Below, in pieces: positions 26,976-36,402 of a DNA stretch of 64,000 bases. Below the pieces are notes generated by a model. That model saw only the letters and a program-made list of their open reading frames with translations, did not search any database and was not told where the DNA came from. The stretch's first letter is position 1. Each line of letters opens with the position of its first letter. Source of the stretch: Amphritea atlantica (lineage in GTDB: Bacteria; Pseudomonadota; Gammaproteobacteria; Pseudomonadales; Balneatricaceae); NCBI RefSeq assembly GCF_018860855.1, contig NZ_JAHKQE010000020.1, positions 150,701-214,700 of the forward strand. Direction: 5' to 3'. The translations under genes and the position numbers were made by a program.

Positions 26976-27743
26976 ATGAAAGTGAAAATTGAAATTCTGG
27001 GCTGTAGCGGCGGTATCGGTCAAGGACTGAAAACCACCACCTTTTTGGTCGATGATACTCTGCTATTAGACGCTGGGACGGGGGTCGAACTATTAACCAT
27101 GGAGCGGTTACTGAATATTCGCGATGTGGTGATTACCCACGGTCATCTCGATCATATTATTGGCTTACCGCTGATGATTTCAACGATTTTTGATCAACAC
27201 CAAGCCCCCATCAATGTATATGCATTACCAGAGGTCATTACCGCCCTTAAAGAGCATATATTTAACTGGACCATCTGGCCTGACTTCACCACCCTGCCAG
27301 AAGAAAACCCGATTATCAGACTACATTCAGTCAATGTTGGCGACATCCTTAACCTGCAGGGTAAAGTCATTGAAGTGATACCGGCAACACATCCGACGCC
27401 GACAGCGGGTTACTTAATTAAAGAGACGGCGCACAGTTTTCTGTTTACCGGCGACAGCGGCCTTAACAAGACTCTTGCTACACTCCTGAACCAACATCAA
27501 CCCGAGCTATTGATTATCGATGTTTCTTTCGCCGATGAGTCCACCCCTTTAGCTGAGCAGAGTGGTCACCTCACCCCGGCGATGTTAGCGCAGCAACTGA
27601 TGTCACTTGAGTACACGCCTCGGATTGCCATTACTCACCTAAAACCTGGCGTTGAAGATCGCATCATACAACAGTGCCATCGATTACTACCCAATCAGCA
27701 GATAGACCGCCTAAAGCAGGGTGAGGTCATCACCCTGCGCTAG
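26976..27743 (+). CDS. MBL-fold phosphodiesterase, class II cyclic nucleotide PDE-like
   Basis: A 255-residue metallo-beta-lactamase-fold hydrolase. The metal-binding motif THGHLDHIIGLPL near residues 54-66, an early ILGCSGG strand-turn and the later HPTPTAGYLI, FTGDSGLN and ITHLKP elements match class II 3',5'-cyclic nucleotide phosphodiesterases and their RNase Z-like relatives. The H-x-H-L-D-H motif is the class II signature core. There is no signal peptide, so it acts in the cytoplasm. Its divergent neighbour is an adenylate cyclase, which strengthens a cAMP-degrading role: the pair could set a local cAMP level. Confidence 0.85.
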   Translation: MKVKIEILGCSGGIGQGLKTTTFLVDDTLLLDAGTGVELLTMERLLNIRDVVITHGHLDHIIGLPLMISTIFDQHQAPINVYALPEVITALKEHIFNWTIWPDFTTLPEENPIIRLHSVNVGDILNLQGKVIEVIPATHPTPTAGYLIKETAHSFLFTGDSGLNKTLATLLNQHQPELLIIDVSFADESTPLAEQSGHLTPAMLAQQLMSLEYTPRIAITHLKPGVEDRIIQQCHRLLPNQQIDRLKQGEVITLR

Positions 27744-27775
27744 TTCATCCCTAACGTTTATCACGACTGAATGAT

Positions 27776-29410
27776 TTAATGGTCCACGGGAACAGGTCCA
27801 GCAGCAACGGGGACAGGCCCAGCATCTTCCAATAAAGCAGTCCCCACCACAGTAATATTCTGATCCGCAGCGCTTGTGCCTGAAGCGCCATAACTGGTCA
27901 CGGCCCCCTCCGCCTGAGAACCCACAAGGTCAAAGGTTAGCTGACCACTCATATTGGTATCGATACCATCCTCGGTACACTGACCACCGCTACAGCTACC
28001 TGCTAAGGTCAATTGACCTCCTTGAAGCACCGCATCTAAATCGGTCTTTACACCGGCCTCTTCCGTCAGGTTATAGATACGTATCCCCGCGCCATCATTG
28101 ATTTCAGCATTAATATTCACCTGTTCAATCTGCTGAGCATCCCAATCAACCATCACATAGGTGCCGGAAGCATAGCGTCCCGCCAGCGCGTCGCCGGAAT
28201 CAAATGCAACTAACGAACCGGTAGCCCCTGTATCAATCTGAGGAGCGGTTAAGCTGGTTGATTCACTCGTATGGATATACAGATAGGAACCACTGCGTGC
28301 TTTGACCAGCTCAGCCAGTTCTGCAGGGGTGGTTAAGCTATCACTGTACATAAAGTGAAAGTCACCAACCAAATCTTGCTCTTTACGATTTTCAGACAAA
28401 TGAAAATCTGAATCCCAACGCCCCCAAGTCACATTGGCACCGCCTAACTCCAGTGTTCCATGTTCAGATAGAACATCAAGATCTTCTGTCGTACTCACTA
28501 CACAGGGCGAACAGGCATGATTGGTAATGTTTGGCTGAGCCGCGAAATGTATAATATCGGTTACAATGTCACCACTCTCTGTACTGCTATCGATACGAAT
28601 AGCCGAAGGTTTACGTGAAGTAACATCAGCGATGACCGAACCATTCCCCGCCGACACCCCTTTCGAATCACTATCTCGAGTAAACGCAACAGCCACTAAA
28701 GAGCCTTCCGGTGCACGACCAGTACTACCCACTAAATCATCGGCAAGCTGTTCGATAGTGGCTTCAATCTTCGTACTTCCCGTTGGTGTAGTGTTGTCAT
28801 CTTCCTGAGCACTTTTATGTAACAGGTAATCGCCTGTACGTCCGCTAGCCACACTTTTCTTAATCGAGCCATCTGGCTTAATAGTGGCGCTTTCGCCTGC
28901 ACTCACGAGCGCTTGCCCAACCGCTGTTTCAACCTCAATAGCGCCTTCAATGGTTTCGCAGTAGACCCCTTCTGGCGTATATTGCACGCCATAATGCGTA
29001 CCGCGAATACCGATAGTCGCTACAGTGGTCTCAAGACGGTAGTTCTCCTGCTTCGATTTACCAATCTGACCAGAAATGGTGCGCATTCCACCTTTAAGCA
29101 ACTTAAAGATCGCTTTCCCTTCTTCTGGCTGCTGTTGGTCAAACTGATAGGCAGCGATGTGAAACTCAGAGGACGGTTTCAATGCCAAGCGAGAATGGTC
29201 GCTAAATCGTAACTGCAACCGACCTTGATGCCCAGTCGTGAGCAAGTCATCGGCATAAATCTCAGAGTGCCGCTTCAACACGCGCTCACTGCCATCCGCC
29301 GCCTTAGCGATATTCTCACCAACACTTAAAATAACGCTGCCAACAACCTCTGCGGCACTGGCTAACCCCGAACAGAGAAGCAATACAACGGTAAAAAATA
29401 GAGATCTCAT
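27776..29410 (-). CDS. FecR-domain periplasmic protein
   Basis: A 544-residue exported protein. A signal peptide is clear (residues 1-19, ending SGLASA). Residues about 22-170 contain the FecR domain (DDLLTTGHQGRLQLRFSDHSRLALKP; TVATIGIRGTHYGVQY). The remainder is a large beta-rich region with few Cys pairs (for example CSGGQC) and no membrane anchor, ending in a Pro/Val-rich tail. FecR domains sense or transmit extracytoplasmic states, and stand-alone versions commonly accompany CHASE2 cyclases, as here. AGGTAGG precedes the ATG. It lies 9 bases downstream of the TPR-barrel gene and is surely in an operon with it. Confidence 0.87.
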   Translation of the reverse strand: MRSLFFTVVLLLCSGLASAAEVVGSVILSVGENIAKAADGSERVLKRHSEIYADDLLTTGHQGRLQLRFSDHSRLALKPSSEFHIAAYQFDQQQPEEGKAIFKLLKGGMRTISGQIGKSKQENYRLETTVATIGIRGTHYGVQYTPEGVYCETIEGAIEVETAVGQALVSAGESATIKPDGSIKKSVASGRTGDYLLHKSAQEDDNTTPTGSTKIEATIEQLADDLVGSTGRAPEGSLVAVAFTRDSDSKGVSAGNGSVIADVTSRKPSAIRIDSSTESGDIVTDIIHFAAQPNITNHACSPCVVSTTEDLDVLSEHGTLELGGANVTWGRWDSDFHLSENRKEQDLVGDFHFMYSDSLTTPAELAELVKARSGSYLYIHTSESTSLTAPQIDTGATGSLVAFDSGDALAGRYASGTYVMVDWDAQQIEQVNINAEINDGAGIRIYNLTEEAGVKTDLDAVLQGGQLTLAGSCSGGQCTEDGIDTNMSGQLTFDLVGSQAEGAVTSYGASGTSAADQNITVVGTALLEDAGPVPVAAGPVPVDH

Positions 29411-29418
29411 AGCCTACC

Positions 29419-30735
29419 TCACTTGAAGCTATAGCGTAGACCCAGCATAGTCTGCTGACGGTCATACTCATATAGCTCAATATTCGAATTGGCATGACTC
29501 AAACTATAGCCTGCCAATAGGGTCCAGTTGTTTTCAACGGCCCACTCAAGATTAAGATTGAAGAGGGTGTAGTCATCCTGTCGTCGCACCTTATACAACC
29601 AATCCTCTCCTTTATAACGACTCGACTGGTAGGTTAATGCCGGTGTTAATGTCAGGTGATCACTAAGAGTTAACTGTACGCCAAGGTTCGCTCCCCAAAA
29701 GAAACGATCTACTTGTGCATCTGCGAGTATTCCTGCGGTATCGGGCGTCTCCTGACCGACGAAGGTACCGGCAAACCAGAGCGGCTTCCAACGGCTATTA
29801 CCTGATAGTAGATAGTTGCCTCCCAGATAATACTGGGTCCCATCCTTCCAATTTGAGTCAGCATAGTCCAGCGAGCTAACCCCACCGTATAAGCGCCACT
29901 GTGATTGTTTATCGAGTTGATGGGTCCAATGACCATTAACCCCCAGTAAATCACGATAGCCTTCATCATCACGGCTAAAATGCTGCCAATTTACACCGAC
30001 ACGATAGTGATTATTTTGCTGTGCCCAGCGATGCCCCACCGAAGCCGACAGAGTACTGTAATCCTGCTCTGTCTCGTCATCGTACGCACGGAAATTCCCA
30101 CTCAGACTCACATCCAGCATGCGATTAGCAGCATATTGATGCTCAACGGACGTGCCTAGTTTCACTCGATTAAACAGATCGCCCTGCCCTAGAGCATCAT
30201 CACTCAAGGTAACAATGTCAGTCTGGGATTCAGGACCGGAATTGATATTGCTATCATAACCGTGCCACACTTCGACGTACCCCTTCACCTCGGTAATGGG
30301 GTACTGCTGCTGGTCAATCAGATTAAGGTATTTAACAATCCGGATACGTGCATTATCCGGCGGATTACGCAGTAATACCGCCTCAAACAGCTCTTTAGAC
30401 TTATCGAACTGCGCTAGCAGGTAGTATGCTCGGGCGAGTTCGAGTGATACGAGCGGGTTGTCGGGTTCGAGAAAAGCCACACGTTCTAGTGCGAAGATCC
30501 CTTCACTGATATTGCCACTATCGATCGCCGCGACCCCGTATTGAAAATCAAATACCGGATCGCCTTCTAAGTCATCGACATAACTTAGCGCCAGGTCATA
30601 AGCTTCGTTAGAACGTCCTGCTTCCAGTAAAGCTTTAACCTGTTCAGCCCCGCTAGCAGAAGCCACTCTATCTAAGGCATAGCTATGGCTGCAGGACAAA
30701 ATCGTTAACAATGCAATGCCTGTCAGTTTAATCAA
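29419..30735 (-). CDS. TPR plus outer-membrane beta-barrel protein (DUF560/Slam-like)
   Basis: A 438-residue exported protein starting at TTG, with GGAGAGG just upstream. The signal peptide is residues 1-20 (ending SHSYA). A tetratricopeptide region spans about 25-150 (EAYDLALSYVDDL; NPLVSLELARAYYLLAQFDKSKELFEAVL). The rest is beta-barrel-like with repeated amphipathic strands, WHGYDSNINSGP at its start and a C-terminal LGLRYSFK that is typical of outer membrane insertion. The architecture resembles surface lipoprotein assembly modifiers, but no lipoprotein partner is adjacent. The neighbours are a FecR protein and a CHASE2 cyclase, so it may form the outer-membrane part of that sensory group. 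Confidence 0.8.
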   Translation of the reverse strand: MIKLTGIALLTILSCSHSYALDRVASASGAEQVKALLEAGRSNEAYDLALSYVDDLEGDPVFDFQYGVAAIDSGNISEGIFALERVAFLEPDNPLVSLELARAYYLLAQFDKSKELFEAVLLRNPPDNARIRIVKYLNLIDQQQYPITEVKGYVEVWHGYDSNINSGPESQTDIVTLSDDALGQGDLFNRVKLGTSVEHQYAANRMLDVSLSGNFRAYDDETEQDYSTLSASVGHRWAQQNNHYRVGVNWQHFSRDDEGYRDLLGVNGHWTHQLDKQSQWRLYGGVSSLDYADSNWKDGTQYYLGGNYLLSGNSRWKPLWFAGTFVGQETPDTAGILADAQVDRFFWGANLGVQLTLSDHLTLTPALTYQSSRYKGEDWLYKVRRQDDYTLFNLNLEWAVENNWTLLAGYSLSHANSNIELYEYDRQQTMLGLRYSFK

Positions 30736-30952
30736 AGTAGCCTCTCCAAAATTCGGGCACCATAAACGTTAAACAACGACAATAGTCACTGTATAGCGAT
30801 TAACTATAGAGAAAAAATAAAATAAATTAACCTTGTTTATGTGATTTCTAACTATTTTTCACACAAGCGGGCTTAGGCAGCTAAGCTAAAAGGACTGTCG
30901 TAGGCTAAAGGATGGGCCGATCAAGCCATTCATCAAAACCACGGAGCCAACC

Positions 30953-31165
30953 ATGCAAGCCTCAGCCGATCATCGTTTAAGCCGTATAACAGATAACGGC
31001 GACACACCCTGCATACGCAATTGCTGCCTCAATGAACAGGACATCTGTCTAGGGTGCTATCGAACACTTCAAGAGATTTTAGCTTGGCATAATGCTAGCG
31101 CGACCGAAAAAGAAACTATTTTGGCCCACTGTCAGCATCGACGACAGCAGCGTCTACAGCGTTAA
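30953..31165 (+). CDS. DUF1289 family small Cys-rich protein
   Basis: A 70-residue protein with four Cys in the DUF1289 arrangement (CIRNCCLNEQDICLGCYRT near residues 20-38), likely a small metal-binding (Zn or Fe-S) module. A basic tail follows. The function is unknown in the family. Its end overlaps the 3' end of recQ on the other strand by 12 bases. Confidence 0.85.
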   Translation: MQASADHRLSRITDNGDTPCIRNCCLNEQDICLGCYRTLQEILAWHNASATEKETILAHCQHRRQQRLQR

Positions 31166-33094
31166 TTGCTCTACCTTCTGACGAATATCCGCATACCGGA
31201 GCGCTTCGCAACAACCAAAACCACTCAACTGCCGTACTTTATTACGCGCAAACAACGGCACACTGATGCCCGCCAAAAAACGGCACTGAGTATCCAGCGT
31301 AAGATGAGTGGATAGGTGTTGGCGTAATCCTGCTAAGTCACTCATCAGCTGTTGATCGGACGGCCACTGTGGCGATTGCGAATATTCAAGCCTTACCGAT
31401 TGGCCTCGACAAGAGGAACAATGACCGCACTGTTCAGCACTTTGATGATCATCAAAATAAAGCGCCAAACTACGACTCAAACAACGATCCAATTCAAAAA
31501 ACTTCACTAATGCTGAAATTCGGGCGATCTCTTTATGTTCTTTATCAATAAAGTAATCATAGAGTTGCTGACCCAAAGCGGGCTCTGCTAACCGTTGTTC
31601 ATTAACCTGAAAGACCTCGGTCACCTTTTTCGTTTCCAGCTCAAGCACTCCTTGCTCCTGCAGATAATCTAAGGCAGCCACCACCCGTTTGCGATCACAG
31701 TGATAGCCCTGAAATAGAGCCTCAAAGGCCAACGTACCCCACACTCGTTTGAACTGAGTATGGGCAAATACCGCGGTTAAAAATGCTTTTCGTTCACCAT
31801 GAAAACGTTCGAGAATCTGCGCCTGCGGTTGCAACAGTTTATATTTGAAATCAGCAAAGTACGCATAGAGCGGCTGCACCACACCGAGTAATTCCAACTG
31901 CACCAACAGTGTTTTCATGGGTAGCTGACGGATATTACTGGCCGTCGATAGCGCGTTGAGTTGCAGCTCCCACTGTCCGTTTTGAGACTCGCGACGAATA
32001 TTATTGAGGACAAACTCAATCCCCTCTAATTCAGGAGTATCACCATAAACAAAATTCTCTACCGTATTCAGACCGTCCAGATTGGCGAGCGTAATACAGT
32101 TGGATGGCAATCCATCGCGGCCCGCACGGCCGATCTCTTGACTGTAGTTTTCGATCGATTTAGGCAGATCATAATGAATAACAAAACGGATATTACTTTT
32201 ATCGATCCCCATACCAAAGGCAATGGTCGCGACCACCACATCTAGGCTTCCAGCCATAAAGTCCGATTGAATCCGTTGCCGCTTTTGATCTTCAAAACCG
32301 GCATGATACGCCGATGCCCGTACCCCCTGTTGAACCAAAAAGTCAGCCACCTGCTCGGCACTGTGTTGCAAGGTAACGTAGACAATACCCGGCCCCTGCT
32401 GCTGTTTAATGAGTTCAATCAAGCGAGCATTTTTATCCACGCTGGCAACCGATAAAACAGTTAAATCAAGGTTAGGCCGATAAAAGCCGGTCTGAACAAT
32501 ATGATCTTCCGTTATGGCAAACTTATGGGCCATATCCAACTTTACCTGTTGCGTGGCCGTGGCCGTTAACAACAGCACCAGCGGAATATTCAAGGCTTCG
32601 CGGTAAGCCGGTAATTTCAGATAATCGGGCCGAAAGTTATGCCCCCATTCAGAAATACAGTGCGCCTCATCGACCACCAACATCGATACCGGGATCGATT
32701 GGATAAACTGACGGAAACGTTCATTTTTAAATCGCTCCACCGACACCATCAGGATTTTAGTGGTGCCATTGCGCACATCACTCATCACCTGCCGATTCTG
32801 TTCTGGCGTCAGGGTTGAATCAATACTCGCCGCGGGAATCCCTTTTTTGGCAAGAAAAGCTAATTGATCTTTCATCAACGCCAATAATGGCGACACCACT
32901 AAGGTTAAATGAGGCAGACAGGTTGCGGTAAGCTGATAACACAGTGACTTGCCTGAGCCGGTAGGGAAAATAGCCAGCGAAGACTCTCCTTGTAACAGCT
33001 GACGGATCGTCTGTTCCTGTCCGGGTCTGAATTGATCAAAACCAAACCATTGCTGCAAACTTTGCGACAAAGAATCGGGAAGCTGTGCTGACAT
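31154..33094 (-). CDS. recQ: RecQ-family ATP-dependent DNA helicase
   Basis: A 646-residue 3'-5' helicase for DNA repair and recombination. Helicase motifs are in order: motif 0 FGFDQFRPGQEQTI, Walker A AIFPTGSGKSLCYQ near residues 38-51, DEAH box VDEAHCISEWGHNFR near 139-153, motif III LTATAT, and motif VI QEIGRAGRDG near 320. The RecQ zinc-binding domain is visible (QCGHCSSCRG near 555). I do not see a convincing HRDC domain in the last 80 residues, which differs from E. coli RecQ; the C-terminus (RQLSGFGCCEALRYADIRQ) may be a reduced module. It stands alone. Confidence 0.93.
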   Translation of the reverse strand: MSAQLPDSLSQSLQQWFGFDQFRPGQEQTIRQLLQGESSLAIFPTGSGKSLCYQLTATCLPHLTLVVSPLLALMKDQLAFLAKKGIPAASIDSTLTPEQNRQVMSDVRNGTTKILMVSVERFKNERFRQFIQSIPVSMLVVDEAHCISEWGHNFRPDYLKLPAYREALNIPLVLLLTATATQQVKLDMAHKFAITEDHIVQTGFYRPNLDLTVLSVASVDKNARLIELIKQQQGPGIVYVTLQHSAEQVADFLVQQGVRASAYHAGFEDQKRQRIQSDFMAGSLDVVVATIAFGMGIDKSNIRFVIHYDLPKSIENYSQEIGRAGRDGLPSNCITLANLDGLNTVENFVYGDTPELEGIEFVLNNIRRESQNGQWELQLNALSTASNIRQLPMKTLLVQLELLGVVQPLYAYFADFKYKLLQPQAQILERFHGERKAFLTAVFAHTQFKRVWGTLAFEALFQGYHCDRKRVVAALDYLQEQGVLELETKKVTEVFQVNEQRLAEPALGQQLYDYFIDKEHKEIARISALVKFFELDRCLSRSLALYFDDHQSAEQCGHCSSCRGQSVRLEYSQSPQWPSDQQLMSDLAGLRQHLSTHLTLDTQCRFLAGISVPLFARNKVRQLSGFGCCEALRYADIRQKVEQLTL

Positions 33095-33214
33095 AATCCG
33101 TTCCTGCTTTTACTGACGAAAGAAAAGTCTCAGAGTATACCCTTGATCATCGTAGATCGGTTTCTACAGCCAAACTATTTTCGTGATCACCGCTAGTAGC
33201 AAATGCAACAAACA

Positions 33215-33247
33215 TAAAAAAGGGAGAGCATATAAATATGCCCTCCC
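33215..33247 (-). terminator. Rho-independent terminator of the transaminase/gabD operon
   Basis: A 12-pair stem with one mismatch (GGGAG.GCATAT / ATATGC.CTCCC, two-base loop, 33222-33247) is followed on the minus strand by seven T (the A-run at 33215-33221). It lies about 170 bases past the transaminase stop. The rest of the 324-base stretch between recQ and the transaminase gene shows no gene. Confidence 0.8.
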
Positions 33248-33418
33248 AACAAGGTGATCCAGAAGGATCTGTGTTTCAAGACTAGACAGGCTTAGAGGAA
33301 CCTGCCAAATAGAACTGAATCTCCTAGGCTAAAACGTTCAGCCCACAGGTAAAGCAATCAAACGGGCCAGCTCTCCACCCGTTCGACCATACAACTCATC
33401 ACTCGTCCCTGTTAGGGA

Positions 33419-34771
33419 TTAAGCGACAATCATGCCTTCACGGGTAACAAAGTCGAGCGTCTCATCCAACGCTTTACCCAGTTTCTCGACCATCTCATCG
33501 ATCTGCGCTTCATTAACGATTAATGGTGGGCAGAATGCTAGAGAGTTACCGGCAACCGCCCGGGTAATCATGCCGTGGTTCTGACAGGCCTGTACCGCAA
33601 AGTAACCCGCCGCGCCATCATTGAAGGCTGCACCGGTTTTCTTATCGGCCACCATTTCCACGGCACCAACCATACCCGCACCGCGAACTTCACCTACCAG
33701 CGGATGATCTCGGAATTCACCCAGACGTTTCTGCATGTATTCACCGATCGTCGCCGCATGACCAAAGATATTATCTCGCTCATAAATCTCTAGCGTCTTC
33801 AGCGCAACGGCCGAAGCAACCGGATGACCGGAATAAGTAAAGCCATGACCAAAGGCACCCACTGCAGCGCTCGGTTCAATCATCGCCTCATACATATCAC
33901 CGCGAATCGCCGCCGCACTGATCGGCATATAAGCAGACGATAACTGTTTCGCCATCGACATCATGTCAGGTTTTTCGATACCCACGGTGGTACAACCAAA
34001 GTCATTACCCGTACGGCCAAAACCGGTGATGACTTCATCGGCCCAGAACAGGATATCGTACTTATTCAGTACCGCCTGCACTTTCTGATAATAGCCTTTA
34101 GGTGGCACAATCACGCCGCTAGCGCCGGTAATCGGTTCTGCAATAAAGGCCGCAATCGTATTCGCGCCCTCTTTCAGTATCAGCTGTTCTAAGTTGTTAA
34201 CGATACGGTCAACAAACTGCTCTTCAGATTCACCTGGCAGTGCACCACGGTAGTAATGCGGCGCATCCGTCCGCAGAATACCCAGCGCCTCGAACGGCAG
34301 ATCAAAATAGGTATGGTTAGCATGCAAACCGGTCAGGCAAGCAGCCGCCAAGGTCACACCATGGTATGAACGTTCACGGGCAATAATCTTAAATTTTTCA
34401 GGCTTACCAATGGCGTTGTTGTAATACCGCAGCATCTTAATCTGACTATCATTGGCATCACTACCCGAGTTACCAAAGAATACTTTGGCATTCTCAACCG
34501 GCAGCATGGCGGTTAGCTTATCAGCCAGATCCATACCCACCTGATGGGTTTTACCACCAAACATATGGGAAAAAGACAGTTGCCCCATCTGCTCAGCGGC
34601 AGTGTCGATCAGCTCACGATTATTATAGCCAAGCGAGGTACACCACAGGCCAGCAAGACCTTCGAGGTACTGATTACCTTCACTATCATAAACATAAGCA
34701 CCATCTCCCCGCTCCATCGTCAGCGTTTCAGTGGCTTTAAAATTGGTTGTTGGGTAGATCATATTACTCAT
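33419..34771 (-). CDS. Class III (omega) aminotransferase
   Basis: A 450-residue PLP enzyme of the class III transaminase family. The PLP lysine is in MAKQLSSAYMPISA near residue 272, preceded by the cofactor-binding FWADEVITGFGRTG near 240-253, and the substrate-site GHGFTYSGHPVASA is near 308. It probably transfers an omega-amino group (putrescine, GABA, taurine-like or beta-amino acid) to pyruvate. The adjacent succinate-semialdehyde dehydrogenase gene, 23 bases upstream in the same operon, makes GABA or putrescine-derived amines the likeliest substrates. GGAG precedes the ATG. It is distinct from the transaminase at 60216-61562. Confidence 0.92.
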   Translation of the reverse strand: MSNMIYPTTNFKATETLTMERGDGAYVYDSEGNQYLEGLAGLWCTSLGYNNRELIDTAAEQMGQLSFSHMFGGKTHQVGMDLADKLTAMLPVENAKVFFGNSGSDANDSQIKMLRYYNNAIGKPEKFKIIARERSYHGVTLAAACLTGLHANHTYFDLPFEALGILRTDAPHYYRGALPGESEEQFVDRIVNNLEQLILKEGANTIAAFIAEPITGASGVIVPPKGYYQKVQAVLNKYDILFWADEVITGFGRTGNDFGCTTVGIEKPDMMSMAKQLSSAYMPISAAAIRGDMYEAMIEPSAAVGAFGHGFTYSGHPVASAVALKTLEIYERDNIFGHAATIGEYMQKRLGEFRDHPLVGEVRGAGMVGAVEMVADKKTGAAFNDGAAGYFAVQACQNHGMITRAVAGNSLAFCPPLIVNEAQIDEMVEKLGKALDETLDFVTREGMIVA

Positions 34772-34794
34772 AACGCGTCTCCACTATGCGCAGC

Positions 34795-36258
34795 TTATCG
34801 CTGTAATGCGCCAAAACAGATGTACTTAGTTTCCAGATAATCATCCAGACCATATTTAGAACCTTCACGGCCCTGACCAGACTCTTTAACACCACCGAAG
34901 GGAATGACTTCCGAACTGATCGCCGTTTCATTCACACCGACCATGCCGTAATCCACCGCTTCAGATACTCGCCAGCTACGCCCCATACTCTCGGTATAGA
35001 CGTAAGCCGCTAAACCAAATTCCGTATCATTAGCCATCCGTATCGCATCCGCTTCAGTACTAAACTTAAAGACCGGCGCAACAGGGCCAAAGATCTCTTC
35101 GCGGAACACCCGCATATCCTCAGTCACATTGGTCAAGACGGTCGGCTGATAGAAACATGCGCCCTGTTCACCCGGCTGACCACCAATAACGACCGTCGCC
35201 CCCTCTTCAACGGCGTTTTGCACTTTAGAATGGATCTCTTTAGCCGCTTTCTCAGTAATCACCGGGCCGTGTGTTGTCGCAGCCTCAAAACCATTACCAA
35301 TACGGAACTCACTGACGGCCGCACTGAATTTTTCCACGAAAGCATCATAGATACCTTCTTGCACTAACAGACGATTGGCACAGATACAGGTCTGGCCTGA
35401 GTTACGATATTTCGCTGTCAGGGCACCGGCAATCGCTAGATCGAGATCGGCATCATCAAAAATAATAACCGGCGCATTACCGCCCAGTTCCATCGAGGTA
35501 CGCTTAACCGTATCGGCACACTGTTTCATCAGCAGCTTACCCACCGGTGTAGAGCCCGTGAACGTCACTTTCTTAACCGTGGGGTTAGAGGTCATCTCAC
35601 CGCCAATCGCCGGTGCATCCATGCCGGGTAACACACTAAACAGTCCTGCTGGCAATCCAGCGCGGTTTGCTAGTTCCACCAGCGCCAGCGCCGATAGCGG
35701 TGTTTCCGCTGCAGGTTTCAATACGATAGCGCAACCAACCGCTAGGGCGGGTCCTGCTTTACGGGTAATCATGGCATTCGGGAAATTCCATGGCGTAATG
35801 GCTGCCACCACACCGACCGGTTGTTTTACCACCACACCGCGACGATCCGACGGCGTAGGAATAATATCGCCATAAACCCGCTTGCCCTCTTCGGCAAACC
35901 ATTTAACGAAAGACGCACCATAGGCCACTTCACCACGGGATTCCGCCAGTGTTTTACCCTGCTCTGCAGTCATAATAACGGCCAGGTCTTCGGTATTATC
36001 AACAATCAGCTGATGCCACTTTTCCAACACATCACTGCGGCTCTTTGCCGGCAGCGCTTTCCATTCGATCATAGCGCGATCAGCTGCCGCGATAGCGCGA
36101 CGGGTTTCATCGGCGCCCACGCTGGCAACATCAGCCAAATGCTGACCGGTAGCCGGATCTGTTACTGCAAATGTTTCACCCTTGTCACCATCAACCCACG
36201 CACCATCAATAAAGGCCTGAGTTTTGAGTAACGATGAATCTTTAAGTTGTATTGTCAT
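34795..36258 (-). CDS. gabD: NAD(P)-dependent succinate-semialdehyde dehydrogenase
   Basis: A 487-residue aldehyde dehydrogenase that oxidises succinate semialdehyde to succinate, the last step of GABA degradation. The sequence follows GabD closely: PVGVVAAITPWNFPNAMITRK, catalytic Glu in MELGGNAPVI near residue 258, catalytic Cys in NSGQTCICANRLLV near 292, and the C-terminal PFGGVKESGQGREGSKYGLDDY. It is first in the two-gene operon with the class III transaminase. The divergent LysR gene and a 26-base palindrome between them mark the likely control point. Confidence 0.93.
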   Translation of the reverse strand: MTIQLKDSSLLKTQAFIDGAWVDGDKGETFAVTDPATGQHLADVASVGADETRRAIAAADRAMIEWKALPAKSRSDVLEKWHQLIVDNTEDLAVIMTAEQGKTLAESRGEVAYGASFVKWFAEEGKRVYGDIIPTPSDRRGVVVKQPVGVVAAITPWNFPNAMITRKAGPALAVGCAIVLKPAAETPLSALALVELANRAGLPAGLFSVLPGMDAPAIGGEMTSNPTVKKVTFTGSTPVGKLLMKQCADTVKRTSMELGGNAPVIIFDDADLDLAIAGALTAKYRNSGQTCICANRLLVQEGIYDAFVEKFSAAVSEFRIGNGFEAATTHGPVITEKAAKEIHSKVQNAVEEGATVVIGGQPGEQGACFYQPTVLTNVTEDMRVFREEIFGPVAPVFKFSTEADAIRMANDTEFGLAAYVYTESMGRSWRVSEAVDYGMVGVNETAISSEVIPFGGVKESGQGREGSKYGLDDYLETKYICFGALQR

Positions 36259-36351
36259 GCTTTCTCTCCGGCAGGCAGTAGCTCAGCCAACTGCGTTATA
36301 GCTATATTTATAGATCGACAAGACTATTGCTTATATAATTACTTATAAATA

Positions 36352-36377
36352 TTTACATTTGCATATACAAATGTAAA
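36352..36377. promoter_or_regulatory. Perfect inverted repeat in the gabD-LysR divergent promoter
   Basis: Two perfect 10-base arms (TTTACATTTG and CAAATGTAAA) flank the 6-base spacer CATATA, 26 bases upstream of the LysR start codon in a 144-base AT-rich divergent region. This is the expected place for an autoregulatory LysR-type binding site that also governs gabD. Confidence 0.75.
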
Positions 36378-36402
36378 AAACATCACGATCAAAGGTCTTC
36401 AT

